Assembly: GCA_050245915.1 (NCBI GenBank)
Contig: JBFWWZ010000048.1
Location: 1 to 19,896, forward strand
DNA from: JBDSKH01 sp050245915
Lineage (GTDB): Bacteria > Actinomycetota > Actinomycetes > Actinomycetales > Microbacteriaceae
Reading direction: 5' to 3'
DNA length: 19,896 nt
Positions 6,957-13,706 of this stretch are shown here, in pieces. The notes beneath the pieces are model-generated. The model made no database searches. It was not told where the DNA came from and worked only from the letters and a program-made list of their open reading frames with translations. A program made the translations under genes and the position numbers. The first letter of the stretch is position 1; every line of letters starts with the position of its first letter.

Positions 6957-7711
6957 CCGCCCGACGCCGCCAGATCCTGCTCGATCGCGTCGGTCGCGAT
7001 CCTGAGCTCGGGCAGCAGCCTGGCGACATGCTCGGCGGGGTCGCCGTCGGCGCGGCCGGCGACGTTGATCGCCGCGACCACGCGGTCCCGCCCGCGGACC
7101 GGCATGGCGAGCGAACGCAGGCCACGTTCGAGTTCGCCGTCGACCAGGGCCCAGCCCTGGGCGGCGACGCGGTCGAGTTCCGCGTCGAGGGCGTCGCGCG
7201 TGATCAGGGTGCGGTCGGTGAATGCGGTGAGTTCGCTCGGCAGGTGCGCGGCGCGTTCGGCGGGTGGCAGGCCGGCGAGCATCGCCCGCCCCATCGAGGT
7301 GGCGTAGGCCGGGAAGCGCGTGCCGATGCCGATCGTCACCGTCATGATCCGCTGCACGGGCACGCGCGCGACGTAGACGATGTCCGTGCCCTCGAGGATC
7401 GACGCCGAGGTCGACTCGCCGACGGTGCGGGACAACTGCTCCAGGTGGGGCTGCACGAGCTGCGGAAGGGTGAGGCTGGAGAGGTACCGGTATCCGAGGT
7501 CGAGCACGCGCGAGGTGAGCGCGAACCGTTTGCCGTCGGTGCGCAGGTACCCGAGTTCGACGAGCGTGAGCAGGAAGCGGCGCGCCGTCGCCCGGGTCAG
7601 CCCGGTGAGGTTCGCGACATCGGTGAGGGTGAGTTCGGCGTTGTCGGCGTCGAAGGCGCGCAGCACCTTGAGTCCGCGCGCGAGCGACTGCACATACTCA
7701 TCGCCCGCCAC
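6953..7711 (-). CDS. IclR-family transcriptional regulator (PcaR/PobR-like)
   Basis: This 252-residue regulator has an N-terminal winged helix-turn-helix (about residues 27-58, LTDVANLTGLTRATARRFL). The C-terminal IclR effector domain includes ILEGTDIVYVARV, GTRFPAYATSMGRAMLA and a final RDRVVAAINVAG strand. The opening YVQSLARGLKVLRAFD is typical of the PcaR/PcaU/PobR branch, which responds to aromatic acids. No pca or pob catabolic genes are in the window, so the target is unknown. GTG 7711 is the start, with TAGGCT 6 nt upstream, suggesting a leaderless mRNA. It separates dgt from dnaG and shares a 42-bp divergent promoter region with dnaG. An aromatic-acid ligand is inference. Confidence 0.92.
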   Translation of the reverse strand: MAGDEYVQSLARGLKVLRAFDADNAELTLTDVANLTGLTRATARRFLLTLVELGYLRTDGKRFALTSRVLDLGYRYLSSLTLPQLVQPHLEQLSRTVGESTSASILEGTDIVYVARVPVQRIMTVTIGIGTRFPAYATSMGRAMLAGLPPAERAAHLPSELTAFTDRTLITRDALDAELDRVAAQGWALVDGELERGLRSLAMPVRGRDRVVAAINVAGRADGDPAEHVARLLPELRIATDAIEQDLAASGG

Positions 7712-7717
7712 GCGGCC

Positions 7718-7723
7718 AGCCTA
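7718..7723 (-). promoter_or_regulatory. -10 box of the IclR gene
   Basis: TAGGCT on the minus strand ends 6 nt before GTG 7711. It fits the TANNNT spacing for a leaderless start. Confidence 0.45.
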
Positions 7724-7733
7724 GCGACGGCGC

Positions 7734-7749
7734 CCGAATCTAGAATCGG
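7734..7749. promoter_or_regulatory. Imperfect palindrome over the dnaG -10, candidate IclR operator
   Basis: CCGAATCTAGAATCGG matches its own reverse complement at 14 of 16 positions. It covers the dnaG -10 TAGAAT and lies about 23 bases upstream of the IclR start. IclR proteins bind short imperfect palindromes in divergent promoters; binding here is inferred. Confidence 0.4.
7741..7746 (+). promoter_or_regulatory. -10 box of dnaG
   Basis: TAGAAT ends 7 nt before ATG 7754. This is a near-consensus -10 with leaderless spacing, although GGGGG just before the ATG could also bind a ribosome weakly. Confidence 0.5.
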
Positions 7750-7753
7750 GGGC

Positions 7754-9646
7754 ATGCCCGGCCTCATCCGCAGAAGCGACATCGATGAGGTGCGCTCCCG
7801 GGTGAACATCGCCGACGTGGTCGGCGACTTCGTGACCCTCAAGAGCGCGGGCGCCGGATCGCTGAAAGGCCTGTGCCCGTTCCACGAGGAGCGCTCGCCG
7901 AGCTTCCACGTGCGCCCGCAGGTCGGCTTCTACCACTGCTTCGGCTGCGGCGAGGGCGGCGACGTCTTCACCTTCCTGCAGAAGATGGATCACGTCAGCT
8001 TCCAGGAGGCCGTGGAGCGCATGGCCGCCCGCATCGGCTTCGAGCTGCACTACGAAGACGGCGGGCAGGCGAGCGACCATAGCAACCGCGCCCGCCTGTT
8101 CGCGGCGAACGCGGCGGCCGAGAAGTTCTTCCAGCAGCAGCTGGCGACCCCCGCCGCCCAGGTCGGCCGTGACTTCCTCGGCGGTCGCGGGTTCGATCAG
8201 GCGGCCGCCGAGCGTTTCGGTGTGGGGTTCGCGCCCAACTCGTTCAGCGCGCTCGGCGACGCCCTCAAGAAGCAGGGTTTCACCGAGACCGAACTGGCGA
8301 CGGCGGGCCTGCTCAGCACCAACGACCGCGGCCGCAGCTACGACCGTTTCCGCGGACGGCTGATCTGGCCGATCCGCGACGTCACCGGCCAGACGGTCGG
8401 GTTCGGCGCACGCAAGCTGCTCGACGACGAGCAGGACAAAGGCCCGAAGTACCTCAACACCCCCGAGACCCCGATCTATCACAAGAGCCAGGTGCTGTAC
8501 GGGCTCGATCTCGCCCGCCGCGACATCGCGAAGGGCAAGCAGGTCGTGGTGGTCGAGGGCTACACGGATGTGATGGCCTGCCACCTCGCGGGCGTCACCA
8601 CCGCGGTCGCCACCTGCGGCACCTCGTTCGGGGTGGACCACATCAAGATCGTCCGCCGCGTGCTCGGGGATGTCGACAACGCCAACACCGGCGCGCTCGG
8701 TCAGGTGGTCTTCACATTCGACCCCGATGAGGCAGGTCAGAAGGCCGCCTCCCGCGCGTTCGAAGAAGAGCAGCGCTTCGCCGCCCAGACCTTCGTCGCC
8801 GTCGGACCCGAAGGACTCGACCCCTGCGACCTGCGGCTCCAGCGCGGCGATGACGCGGTGCGCGGGCTGATCGCGGCGCGCAAGCCGATGTTCGAGTTCA
8901 TGATCCGGCGCCGCATCGCCGGGTTCGACCTGGAGACGGTGGAGGGTCGGGTGTCGGCGCTGCGGGCGTCCGCGCCTGTCGTCGCCGGCATCCGGGATGG
9001 CGCCCTCAACGACGGCTACATCCGCAACCTGGCGGGGTGGCTGGGCATGGATCTCGCGGAGGTGCGCAGCGCGGTGCGCCGCGCGTCGTTCAAGGCCAAA
9101 GAAGAGCCGGGCCGGGTCTCGACAGGCTCGACCGCCGAACCGGCGTCGACCGCCGAACCCCCGGAGCAGCGCGGCGTCACGCTCACAGAGCTGCCCACCG
9201 ACCCCATCACGCGCAGCGAGCGGGATGCGCTGATGGCGCTTGTGCAGCATCCCGAGGCCGTGGGCCGCTCGCTGACGGAGCGCGCGCTCGGCGCCCGGTT
9301 CATGAACTCCACCCTGTCCGTGGTGCGCGACGGGATCGCGGCGAGCCTCGACGCGTTCGAGGGCTCCGGATGGGTGGAGCGCATCAGCCGCGAGGTGCCC
9401 GCGCCGTTCGCGTCGCTGGTCGCGCAGCTCGCGGTGGCGCCCATCCCGGAGCGTCCGGACCGGCTCGCCGGGTATTGCCAGCGTGTGGTGTCCGACCTGG
9501 TGGACCGCGACATCCTGCGGCAGAAGTCGGAGCTGGTGGGTGCCATGCAGCGGGCGAGTGCCGAGGGGGACACGGTGCGCTGGAACGAGCTGAGCCGCAG
9601 GTCTGTTGCGCTGGAGACGGAGCGCCGGCAGCTGCGCAACGAGTGA
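7754..9646 (+). CDS. dnaG: DNA primase
   Basis: This 630-residue enzyme makes RNA primers for lagging-strand synthesis and works with the replicative helicase. The N-terminal zinc ribbon is C41, H44, C62, C65 (CPFH...CFGC). The primase core has the TOPRIM motifs VVVVEGYTDVMA (E268) and FTFDPDEAG (D323, D325). The C-terminal helicase-binding domain follows a linker. The linker at about 455-466 carries VSTGST and then two STAEP units, derived from a 16-bp repeat shared with dusB and an 18-base tandem duplication. The start is ATG 7754 because MPGLIRRSDIDEVR opens the family; the frame is open for over 900 bases upstream but that part is antisense to the IclR gene. Confidence 0.97.
   Translation: MPGLIRRSDIDEVRSRVNIADVVGDFVTLKSAGAGSLKGLCPFHEERSPSFHVRPQVGFYHCFGCGEGGDVFTFLQKMDHVSFQEAVERMAARIGFELHYEDGGQASDHSNRARLFAANAAAEKFFQQQLATPAAQVGRDFLGGRGFDQAAAERFGVGFAPNSFSALGDALKKQGFTETELATAGLLSTNDRGRSYDRFRGRLIWPIRDVTGQTVGFGARKLLDDEQDKGPKYLNTPETPIYHKSQVLYGLDLARRDIAKGKQVVVVEGYTDVMACHLAGVTTAVATCGTSFGVDHIKIVRRVLGDVDNANTGALGQVVFTFDPDEAGQKAASRAFEEEQRFAAQTFVAVGPEGLDPCDLRLQRGDDAVRGLIAARKPMFEFMIRRRIAGFDLETVEGRVSALRASAPVVAGIRDGALNDGYIRNLAGWLGMDLAEVRSAVRRASFKAKEEPGRVSTGSTAEPASTAEPPEQRGVTLTELPTDPITRSERDALMALVQHPEAVGRSLTERALGARFMNSTLSVVRDGIAASLDAFEGSGWVERISREVPAPFASLVAQLAVAPIPERPDRLAGYCQRVVSDLVDRDILRQKSELVGAMQRASAEGDTVRWNELSRRSVALETERRQLRNE
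9118..9133 (+). repeat. 16-bp dispersed repeat, copy in dnaG
   Basis: CTCGACAGGCTCGACC is identical to 5329-5344 and again encodes STGST in the same frame. It sits between the primase core and the C-terminal domain, where extra residues are tolerated. Confidence 0.7.
9128..9159 (+). repeat. Tandem 18-base repeat in dnaG linker
   Basis: TCGACCGCCGAACC occurs at 9128-9141 and 9146-9159 (period 18). It encodes STAEPA-STAEPP. The left copy overlaps the dispersed 16-bp repeat, so the linker probably grew by slippage after the repeat arrived. Confidence 0.65.
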
Positions 9647-9660
9647 CCGTGTGCGCTTTC

Positions 9661-9717
9661 CTCGCCCGCACGCGGCGAGCCGGCAACACGGCCCGCAGCG
9701 GAACGCAAGGATTCCGC
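9661..9717 (+). terminator. Two stem-loops after dnaG, possible terminator
   Basis: CTCGCC/GGCGAG (9661-9666 and 9674-9679, 7-nt loop) and GCGGAA/TTCCGC (9698-9703 and 9712-9717, 8-nt loop) follow the dnaG stop. Neither has a T-run, so termination is only plausible. Apart from these and the promoter elements below, I see nothing coding in 9647-9930. Confidence 0.3.
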
Positions 9718-9839
9718 GTGGAAGCGCTCCTGGCATCCCGATCGGGCGCGTCACGCAACGATTGCGCGCTCGAGGTCGTCGCGACGTAAACATCTCGTCA
9801 CGGCCTGCGGCCCCCATGTGGAGGTCACGCCCCCGCTGT

Positions 9840-9857
9840 GTTAGACCTGTTTCTAAC
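9840..9857. promoter_or_regulatory. Inverted repeat, candidate activator or repressor site of the ABC operon
   Basis: GTTAGA-N6-TCTAAC is a perfect 6+6 inverted repeat, 74 bases before the receptor start and upstream of the likely -35. The regulator is unknown. It does not match the DtxR/IdeR box well. Confidence 0.45.
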
Positions 9858-9871
9858 GCCGCGCGGGGTAC

Positions 9872-9900
9872 CTGACCGCGCGTGCCTTGTTTTGCAATCT
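9872..9900 (+). promoter_or_regulatory. Candidate promoter of the ABC operon
   Basis: CTGACC (9872-9877) and CAATCT (9895-9900) are separated by exactly 17 bases. Both deviate from consensus (TTGACA, TANNNT). Transcription would begin near 9907, leaving a leader of about 24 nt. Confidence 0.3.
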
Positions 9901-9906
9901 CTTGCA
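9893..9906. promoter_or_regulatory. TGCAA-N4-TTGCA palindrome at the ABC operon promoter
   Basis: TGCAA (9893-9897) and TTGCA (9902-9906) form a perfect inverted repeat with a 4-bp spacer. It overlaps the presumed -10 and start point, the usual place for a repressor operator. No local regulator gene is an obvious partner. Confidence 0.45.
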
Positions 9907-9913
9907 CACCAAC

Positions 9914-9922
9914 AGGAAGAGG
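9914..9922 (+). promoter_or_regulatory. Strong ribosome-binding site of the peptide receptor
   Basis: AGGAAGAGG lies 8 nt before ATG 9931. This decides the start over the in-frame GTG at 9838 and fits the high expression expected of a receptor. Confidence 0.8.
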
Positions 9923-9930
9923 TAAGCGGA

Positions 9931-11556
9931 ATGATTTCCGTCTCCCAGAAGACCCGGGTGCGTCTCGGTCTGATCGCGGTCACCGCCGCGACGGGCCTGG
10001 TGCTCGCGGGTTGCGCCGGCAGCGGTGGCGACACCGGTGGTGGCGACAACACCATCCTCGTCGGCACAACCGACAAGGTGACCACGCTGGACCCGGCCGG
10101 TTCGTACGACAACGGCTCGCTCGCGATCCAGACCCAGGTGTTCCCGTACCTCGTCAACACCGACTACAACAGCACCGACGTGGTCCCCGACCTCGCCGAG
10201 AGCGCGGAGTTCACCGCGCCCGACGAGTACACGGTCACCCTGCCGTCCGGCCTCAAGTGGGCCAACGGCAACGACCTCACCTCGTCGGACGTCAAGTTCT
10301 CGTTCGATCGCAACATCGCGATCGCCGACCCGAACGGCGCGTCGAGCCTGCTCTACAACCTCGACAGCGTCGAGACGCCGGATGACACGACGGTCGTCTT
10401 CCACCTGAAGACCGAGAACGACCAGATCTTCCCGCAGATCCTCACCTCGTTCCCCGGTGCCATCGTCGACGAGGAGTCCTTCTCGGCCGACGCGATCACC
10501 CCGGACAACGACATCGTCAAGGCGAACGCCTTCGGCGGTCCGTATGTGATCACGAGCTACGACTTCAACAAGACGGTCGAGTTCGCACCGAACGAGAACT
10601 ACAAGGGCCTTCTGGACGCGCCGGTCAACGACTCGGTCATCCTCTCGGTCTACGCCGACTCGTCGAACCTGAAGCTCGCCGTGCAGGAGGGTGAGGTCGA
10701 CGTGGCCTACCGCAGCCTGTCGCCGACCGACATCGACGACCTCCGCGGCAACGACGCGGTCAAGGTCGTGGACGGCCCCGGTGGCGAGCTCCGCTATGTG
10801 GTGTTCAACTTCGACACCATGCCGTACGGCGCCAAGACGCCTGAGGCCGACCCGACCAAGGCCCAGGCCGTGCGCCAGGCGTTCGCGTCGCTGATCGACC
10901 GCCAGGCGATCGCCACCCAGGTCTACAAGGACACCTACACCCCCGCCTACTCGTTCGTTCCGGACGGCTTCGCGGGCGCCACGCAGGTGCTCAAGGACCT
11001 GTACGGCGACGGCAACGGTGGACCCGACGCCGACAAGGCGAAGGCGATCCTCGAGGCCGCCGGTGTGACCACCCCGGTCGCGCTGAGCCTGCAGTACAAC
11101 TCGGACGACCACTACGGTCCCTCGTCGGGTGACGAGTACGCCATGGTCAAGGAGCAGCTGGAGGCCGACGGCCTGTTCACCGTCGACCTGCAGTCCACCG
11201 AGTGGGTCCAGTACTCGAAGGACCGCGTCGCCGACGTGTACCCGGCCTACCAGCTCGGCTGGTTCCCGGACTACTCGGACGCTGACAACTACCTGTCGCC
11301 GTTCTTCCTGACGAACAACTTCCTCGGGAACCACTTCAGTGACCCGCAGACCGAAGAGCTGATCCTGGCTCAGGCGTCCGAGCCGGATCACGACAAGCGG
11401 ATCCAGGACATCGAGGACATCCAGGCGCGTGTCGGTGAGCTGCTCTCCACCGTCCCGCTCCTCCAGGGTGCTCAGGTCGCGGTGGCCGGCAGCGGAGTCG
11501 ACGGCGTCATCCTCGACGCGTCGTTCAAGTTCCGCTACGCGCCGCTGACGAAGTAG
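9931..11556 (+). CDS. ABC transporter substrate-binding lipoprotein, family 5 (oligopeptide/dipeptide type)
   Basis: This 541-residue extracellular lipoprotein captures solute for the transporter encoded downstream. A basic N-terminus and hydrophobic stretch lead to the lipobox LAGC (C28), followed by a Gly/Asp-rich linker. The mature part has the SBP_bac_5 pattern: TTLDPAGSYDNGSLAIQTQV, DLAESAEF, YTVTLPSGLKWANGNDLTSSDVKFS, and late segments such as QLGWFPDYSDADNYLSPF. Family members bind di- or oligopeptides but also nickel, sugars or other solutes, so the ligand is open. The start is ATG 9931, with a strong ribosome-binding site. Codons are extremely GC3-biased, consistent with high expression. 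A strong hairpin separates it from the permease. Confidence 0.95.
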   Translation: MISVSQKTRVRLGLIAVTAATGLVLAGCAGSGGDTGGGDNTILVGTTDKVTTLDPAGSYDNGSLAIQTQVFPYLVNTDYNSTDVVPDLAESAEFTAPDEYTVTLPSGLKWANGNDLTSSDVKFSFDRNIAIADPNGASSLLYNLDSVETPDDTTVVFHLKTENDQIFPQILTSFPGAIVDEESFSADAITPDNDIVKANAFGGPYVITSYDFNKTVEFAPNENYKGLLDAPVNDSVILSVYADSSNLKLAVQEGEVDVAYRSLSPTDIDDLRGNDAVKVVDGPGGELRYVVFNFDTMPYGAKTPEADPTKAQAVRQAFASLIDRQAIATQVYKDTYTPAYSFVPDGFAGATQVLKDLYGDGNGGPDADKAKAILEAAGVTTPVALSLQYNSDDHYGPSSGDEYAMVKEQLEADGLFTVDLQSTEWVQYSKDRVADVYPAYQLGWFPDYSDADNYLSPFFLTNNFLGNHFSDPQTEELILAQASEPDHDKRIQDIEDIQARVGELLSTVPLLQGAQVAVAGSGVDGVILDASFKFRYAPLTK

Positions 11557-11568
11557 TAGTCACCAGAT

Positions 11569-11610
11569 AGTGGTGGGGCGGCTCGCTCGCGCGGGCCGCC
11601 CCATTCCACT
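11569..11610 (+). terminator. Strong stem-loop between receptor and permease (attenuator or mRNA stabiliser)
   Basis: GGGGCGGC (11575-11582) pairs with GCCGCCCC (11595-11602) across a 12-nt loop. AGTGG (11569-11573) and CCACT (11606-11610) extend the stem past a small bulge. There is no T-run. Such hairpins after receptor genes usually lower downstream expression relative to the receptor or protect the upstream mRNA. Confidence 0.7.
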
Positions 11611-11631
11611 GTCACCACAGACAGGGCACCC

Positions 11632-12717
11632 ATGATCGAATCCGAGTCCGCGCGGTCGAACGCACCGGCGCCCAAGAAGCGCACCCGGTCCGGGGGCGGA
11701 TCGTTCGGACGCTACCTGCTCGTCCGCTTCCTCCTCATCTTCCCGACAGTGTTCATCCTGGTGACACTGGTCTTCCTCTTCATGCGCACCACCGGCGACC
11801 CGATCACGGCCGCCCTCGGTGGCCGGCTTCCCGCCGACCAACTGGCCGAGCGCATCCATGAGGCCGGATACGACCGGCCCCTGATCGTGCAGTACCTCGA
11901 GTACCTCGGCCAGGTGTTCACCGGCAACTTCGGCCGCACCCTCAGCGACAACCAGCTCGTCACCGATGTGCTGATCCGGTACGGCCCCGCCACCCTCGAG
12001 CTGGCGATCTACTCGCTGATCGTCGCGTTCATCGTCGGCATCCCGCTCGGGATGCTGTCCGCCTACCTCCGCGACCGCTGGCCCGACGCCGTGCTGCGCA
12101 TCTTCGCGATCCTGTTCTACGCGACGCCCGTGTTCTTCGCGGGCCTGGTGCTCAAGCTGATCTTCGCGGTCGGGCTGCACTGGCTCCCCGTCGGCGGCCG
12201 CGCGGGTGCCCGCAACGAGGTCGCGCTCAACCGGCTCGATCCGCCGACCGGCATCCACATCATCGACGCGATCCGGCTCGGCAACGGGGCGATCATCGGC
12301 GACGTCCTGCTGCACGCGATCCTGCCTGCGCTCGCACTGGGCTTCCTGACCGCCGGCATCTTCCTGCGCCTGGTACGCACCAACGTGATCGGAACGCTCG
12401 GCATGCCGTACGTCGATGCCGCCCGATCACGCGGCGTGAGCGAGTTCCGCCTCGTGCGGCACCATGCCTACAAGCCGGCGCTGATCCCGATCATCACGGT
12501 CATCGGCCTGCAGATCGCTCTGCTGCTCGGCGGCGCGGTGCTCACCGAGACCACCTTCGAGTGGAAGGGGCTGGGCTTCCAGCTGGTGCAGTATCTGCTC
12601 GCCCGCGACTTCGTCGCCGTGCAGGGCATCGTCGCCCTGCTCGCCGTGATCGTCGCCCTGACCAACTTCATCGTCGACATCATGGCGGCGATCATCGACC
12701 CGCGAGTGAGGTTCTGA
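11632..12717 (+). CDS. ABC transporter permease, DppB/OppB-like
   Basis: This is the first membrane subunit of the peptide-type importer, 361 residues. A charged cytosolic N-terminus of about 25 residues precedes the first membrane span (about 29-51). The remaining spans lie between about 118 and 355. The cytosolic EAA-type loop that docks the ATPase is YVDAARSRGVSEFRLVRHHAYKP in sense, with its centre near residues 260-282 (D262, G268, H278, P282). Like other OppB/DppB proteins it has a long external loop between the first two spans (GRLPADQLAERIHEAGYDRP region). It starts at ATG 11632 with only a weak GGG upstream. Its stop overlaps the next start by one base (TGATG). Confidence 0.95.
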   Translation: MIESESARSNAPAPKKRTRSGGGSFGRYLLVRFLLIFPTVFILVTLVFLFMRTTGDPITAALGGRLPADQLAERIHEAGYDRPLIVQYLEYLGQVFTGNFGRTLSDNQLVTDVLIRYGPATLELAIYSLIVAFIVGIPLGMLSAYLRDRWPDAVLRIFAILFYATPVFFAGLVLKLIFAVGLHWLPVGGRAGARNEVALNRLDPPTGIHIIDAIRLGNGAIIGDVLLHAILPALALGFLTAGIFLRLVRTNVIGTLGMPYVDAARSRGVSEFRLVRHHAYKPALIPIITVIGLQIALLLGGAVLTETTFEWKGLGFQLVQYLLARDFVAVQGIVALLAVIVALTNFIVDIMAAIIDPRVRF

Positions 12718-13706
12718 TGGCGTTCTCGTGGAAGCAGTTGCCGGTCATCCACCAGTTCCGGCAGAGCGTCGGCCTGCAGCGCGGCATGCTGGTCACCGGC
12801 CTGGTGATCACCGGATTCTTCCTACTCATGGCGATCTTCGCGCCGATCCTCGCGCCGTACGGCTTCAACCAGCTGAGCAACGACGACGGCGTGCTGTTCG
12901 GATCGCAGGTGCCGCCGGGCGGCGAGCATCTTCTCGGCACCACCGTCGGCGGCTACGACGTGCTGTCGCGTGTGATCTGGGGATCGCGCACCGCGTTCTT
13001 TGTCATCATCGTCGCGGTGCTGCTCTCGATCGTGGCCGGCGTGCTGCTCGGCCTGATCTCCGGGTATCTCGGCGGCTGGATCGACCGCGTGCTCGTGGTG
13101 ATCGCGGACGCCGTCTACGCGTTCCCGACCCTTCTGCTGGCGATCGTCGCGGGCATCGTGATCAGCAAGGGCCAGTCCGATCTCGCCGGTGGCGTGCTGG
13201 CGGCCGGCATCTCGATCACCGTGGTGTTCATCCCGCAGTACTTCCGGGTGATCCGCGCGGAGGCGGTCCGCGTCAAGGCCGAGGCGTTCGTGGAGTCGGC
13301 GAAGGTGGTGGGTGCGTCGACGCCGCGCGTCATGTTCCGCCACGTCTTCCGCAACTCGACCCGCACGCTGCCCCTGATCTTCACGCTGAACAGCTCGGAA
13401 GCGATCCTGACGCTGGCCGCGCTCGGCTTCCTCGGGTTCGGCATCGAGCCGACCTCGGCGGCGGAGTGGGGCTACGACCTGAACCGCTCGATCAGCGATG
13501 TCACGAGCGGGATCTGGTGGACGTCGATCTTCCCGGGTCTCGCGATCGTCTTGATCGTGCTCGGCATCACGTTGATCGGCGAGAGCCTCAACGACCTGGC
13601 GGACCCGCGGTTGCGAACCCGCCGCCGAGCGGCCGACGCGACGCCCGCGGATGCCGTGGCGGCATCCCAGCCTGTCGCCCGTGAAGAGATGGGCGAGGTG
13701 CTCTGA
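12717..13706 (+). CDS. ABC transporter permease, DppC/OppC-like
   Basis: This is the second membrane subunit, 329 residues. An N-terminal span (about 25-46) is followed by the typical OppC external segment PPGGEHLLGTTVGGYDVLSR and a cluster of spans from about 93 on. The EAA loop is FVESAKVVGASTPRVMFRHV (about 191-210, with G199 and H209). The C-terminus ends LNDLADPRLR plus a variable cytosolic tail of about 29 residues. ATG 12717 is chosen because it overlaps the previous stop (TGATG) and the family start pattern fits; an upstream in-frame start at 12561 would run within the first permease. The next gene again starts by TGATG overlap. Confidence 0.95.
   Translation: MAFSWKQLPVIHQFRQSVGLQRGMLVTGLVITGFFLLMAIFAPILAPYGFNQLSNDDGVLFGSQVPPGGEHLLGTTVGGYDVLSRVIWGSRTAFFVIIVAVLLSIVAGVLLGLISGYLGGWIDRVLVVIADAVYAFPTLLLAIVAGIVISKGQSDLAGGVLAAGISITVVFIPQYFRVIRAEAVRVKAEAFVESAKVVGASTPRVMFRHVFRNSTRTLPLIFTLNSSEAILTLAALGFLGFGIEPTSAAEWGYDLNRSISDVTSGIWWTSIFPGLAIVLIVLGITLIGESLNDLADPRLRTRRRAADATPADAVAASQPVAREEMGEVL

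Noticed and set aside
6812..7753. Upstream extension of dnaG to 6812
   Set aside because: The extension is antisense to dgt and the IclR gene and lacks family similarity; the primase begins at 7754 with its own -10.
9840..9857. Iron-regulator (DtxR/IdeR) box at GTTAGA-N6-TCTAAC
   Set aside because: It shares TTAG/CTAA ends only; the central bases do not match the 19-bp iron box.
9838..9930. Earlier GTG start for the peptide receptor
   Set aside because: It would put about 31 residues before the signal peptide and run through the promoter palindrome; ATG 9931 has a strong ribosome-binding site.
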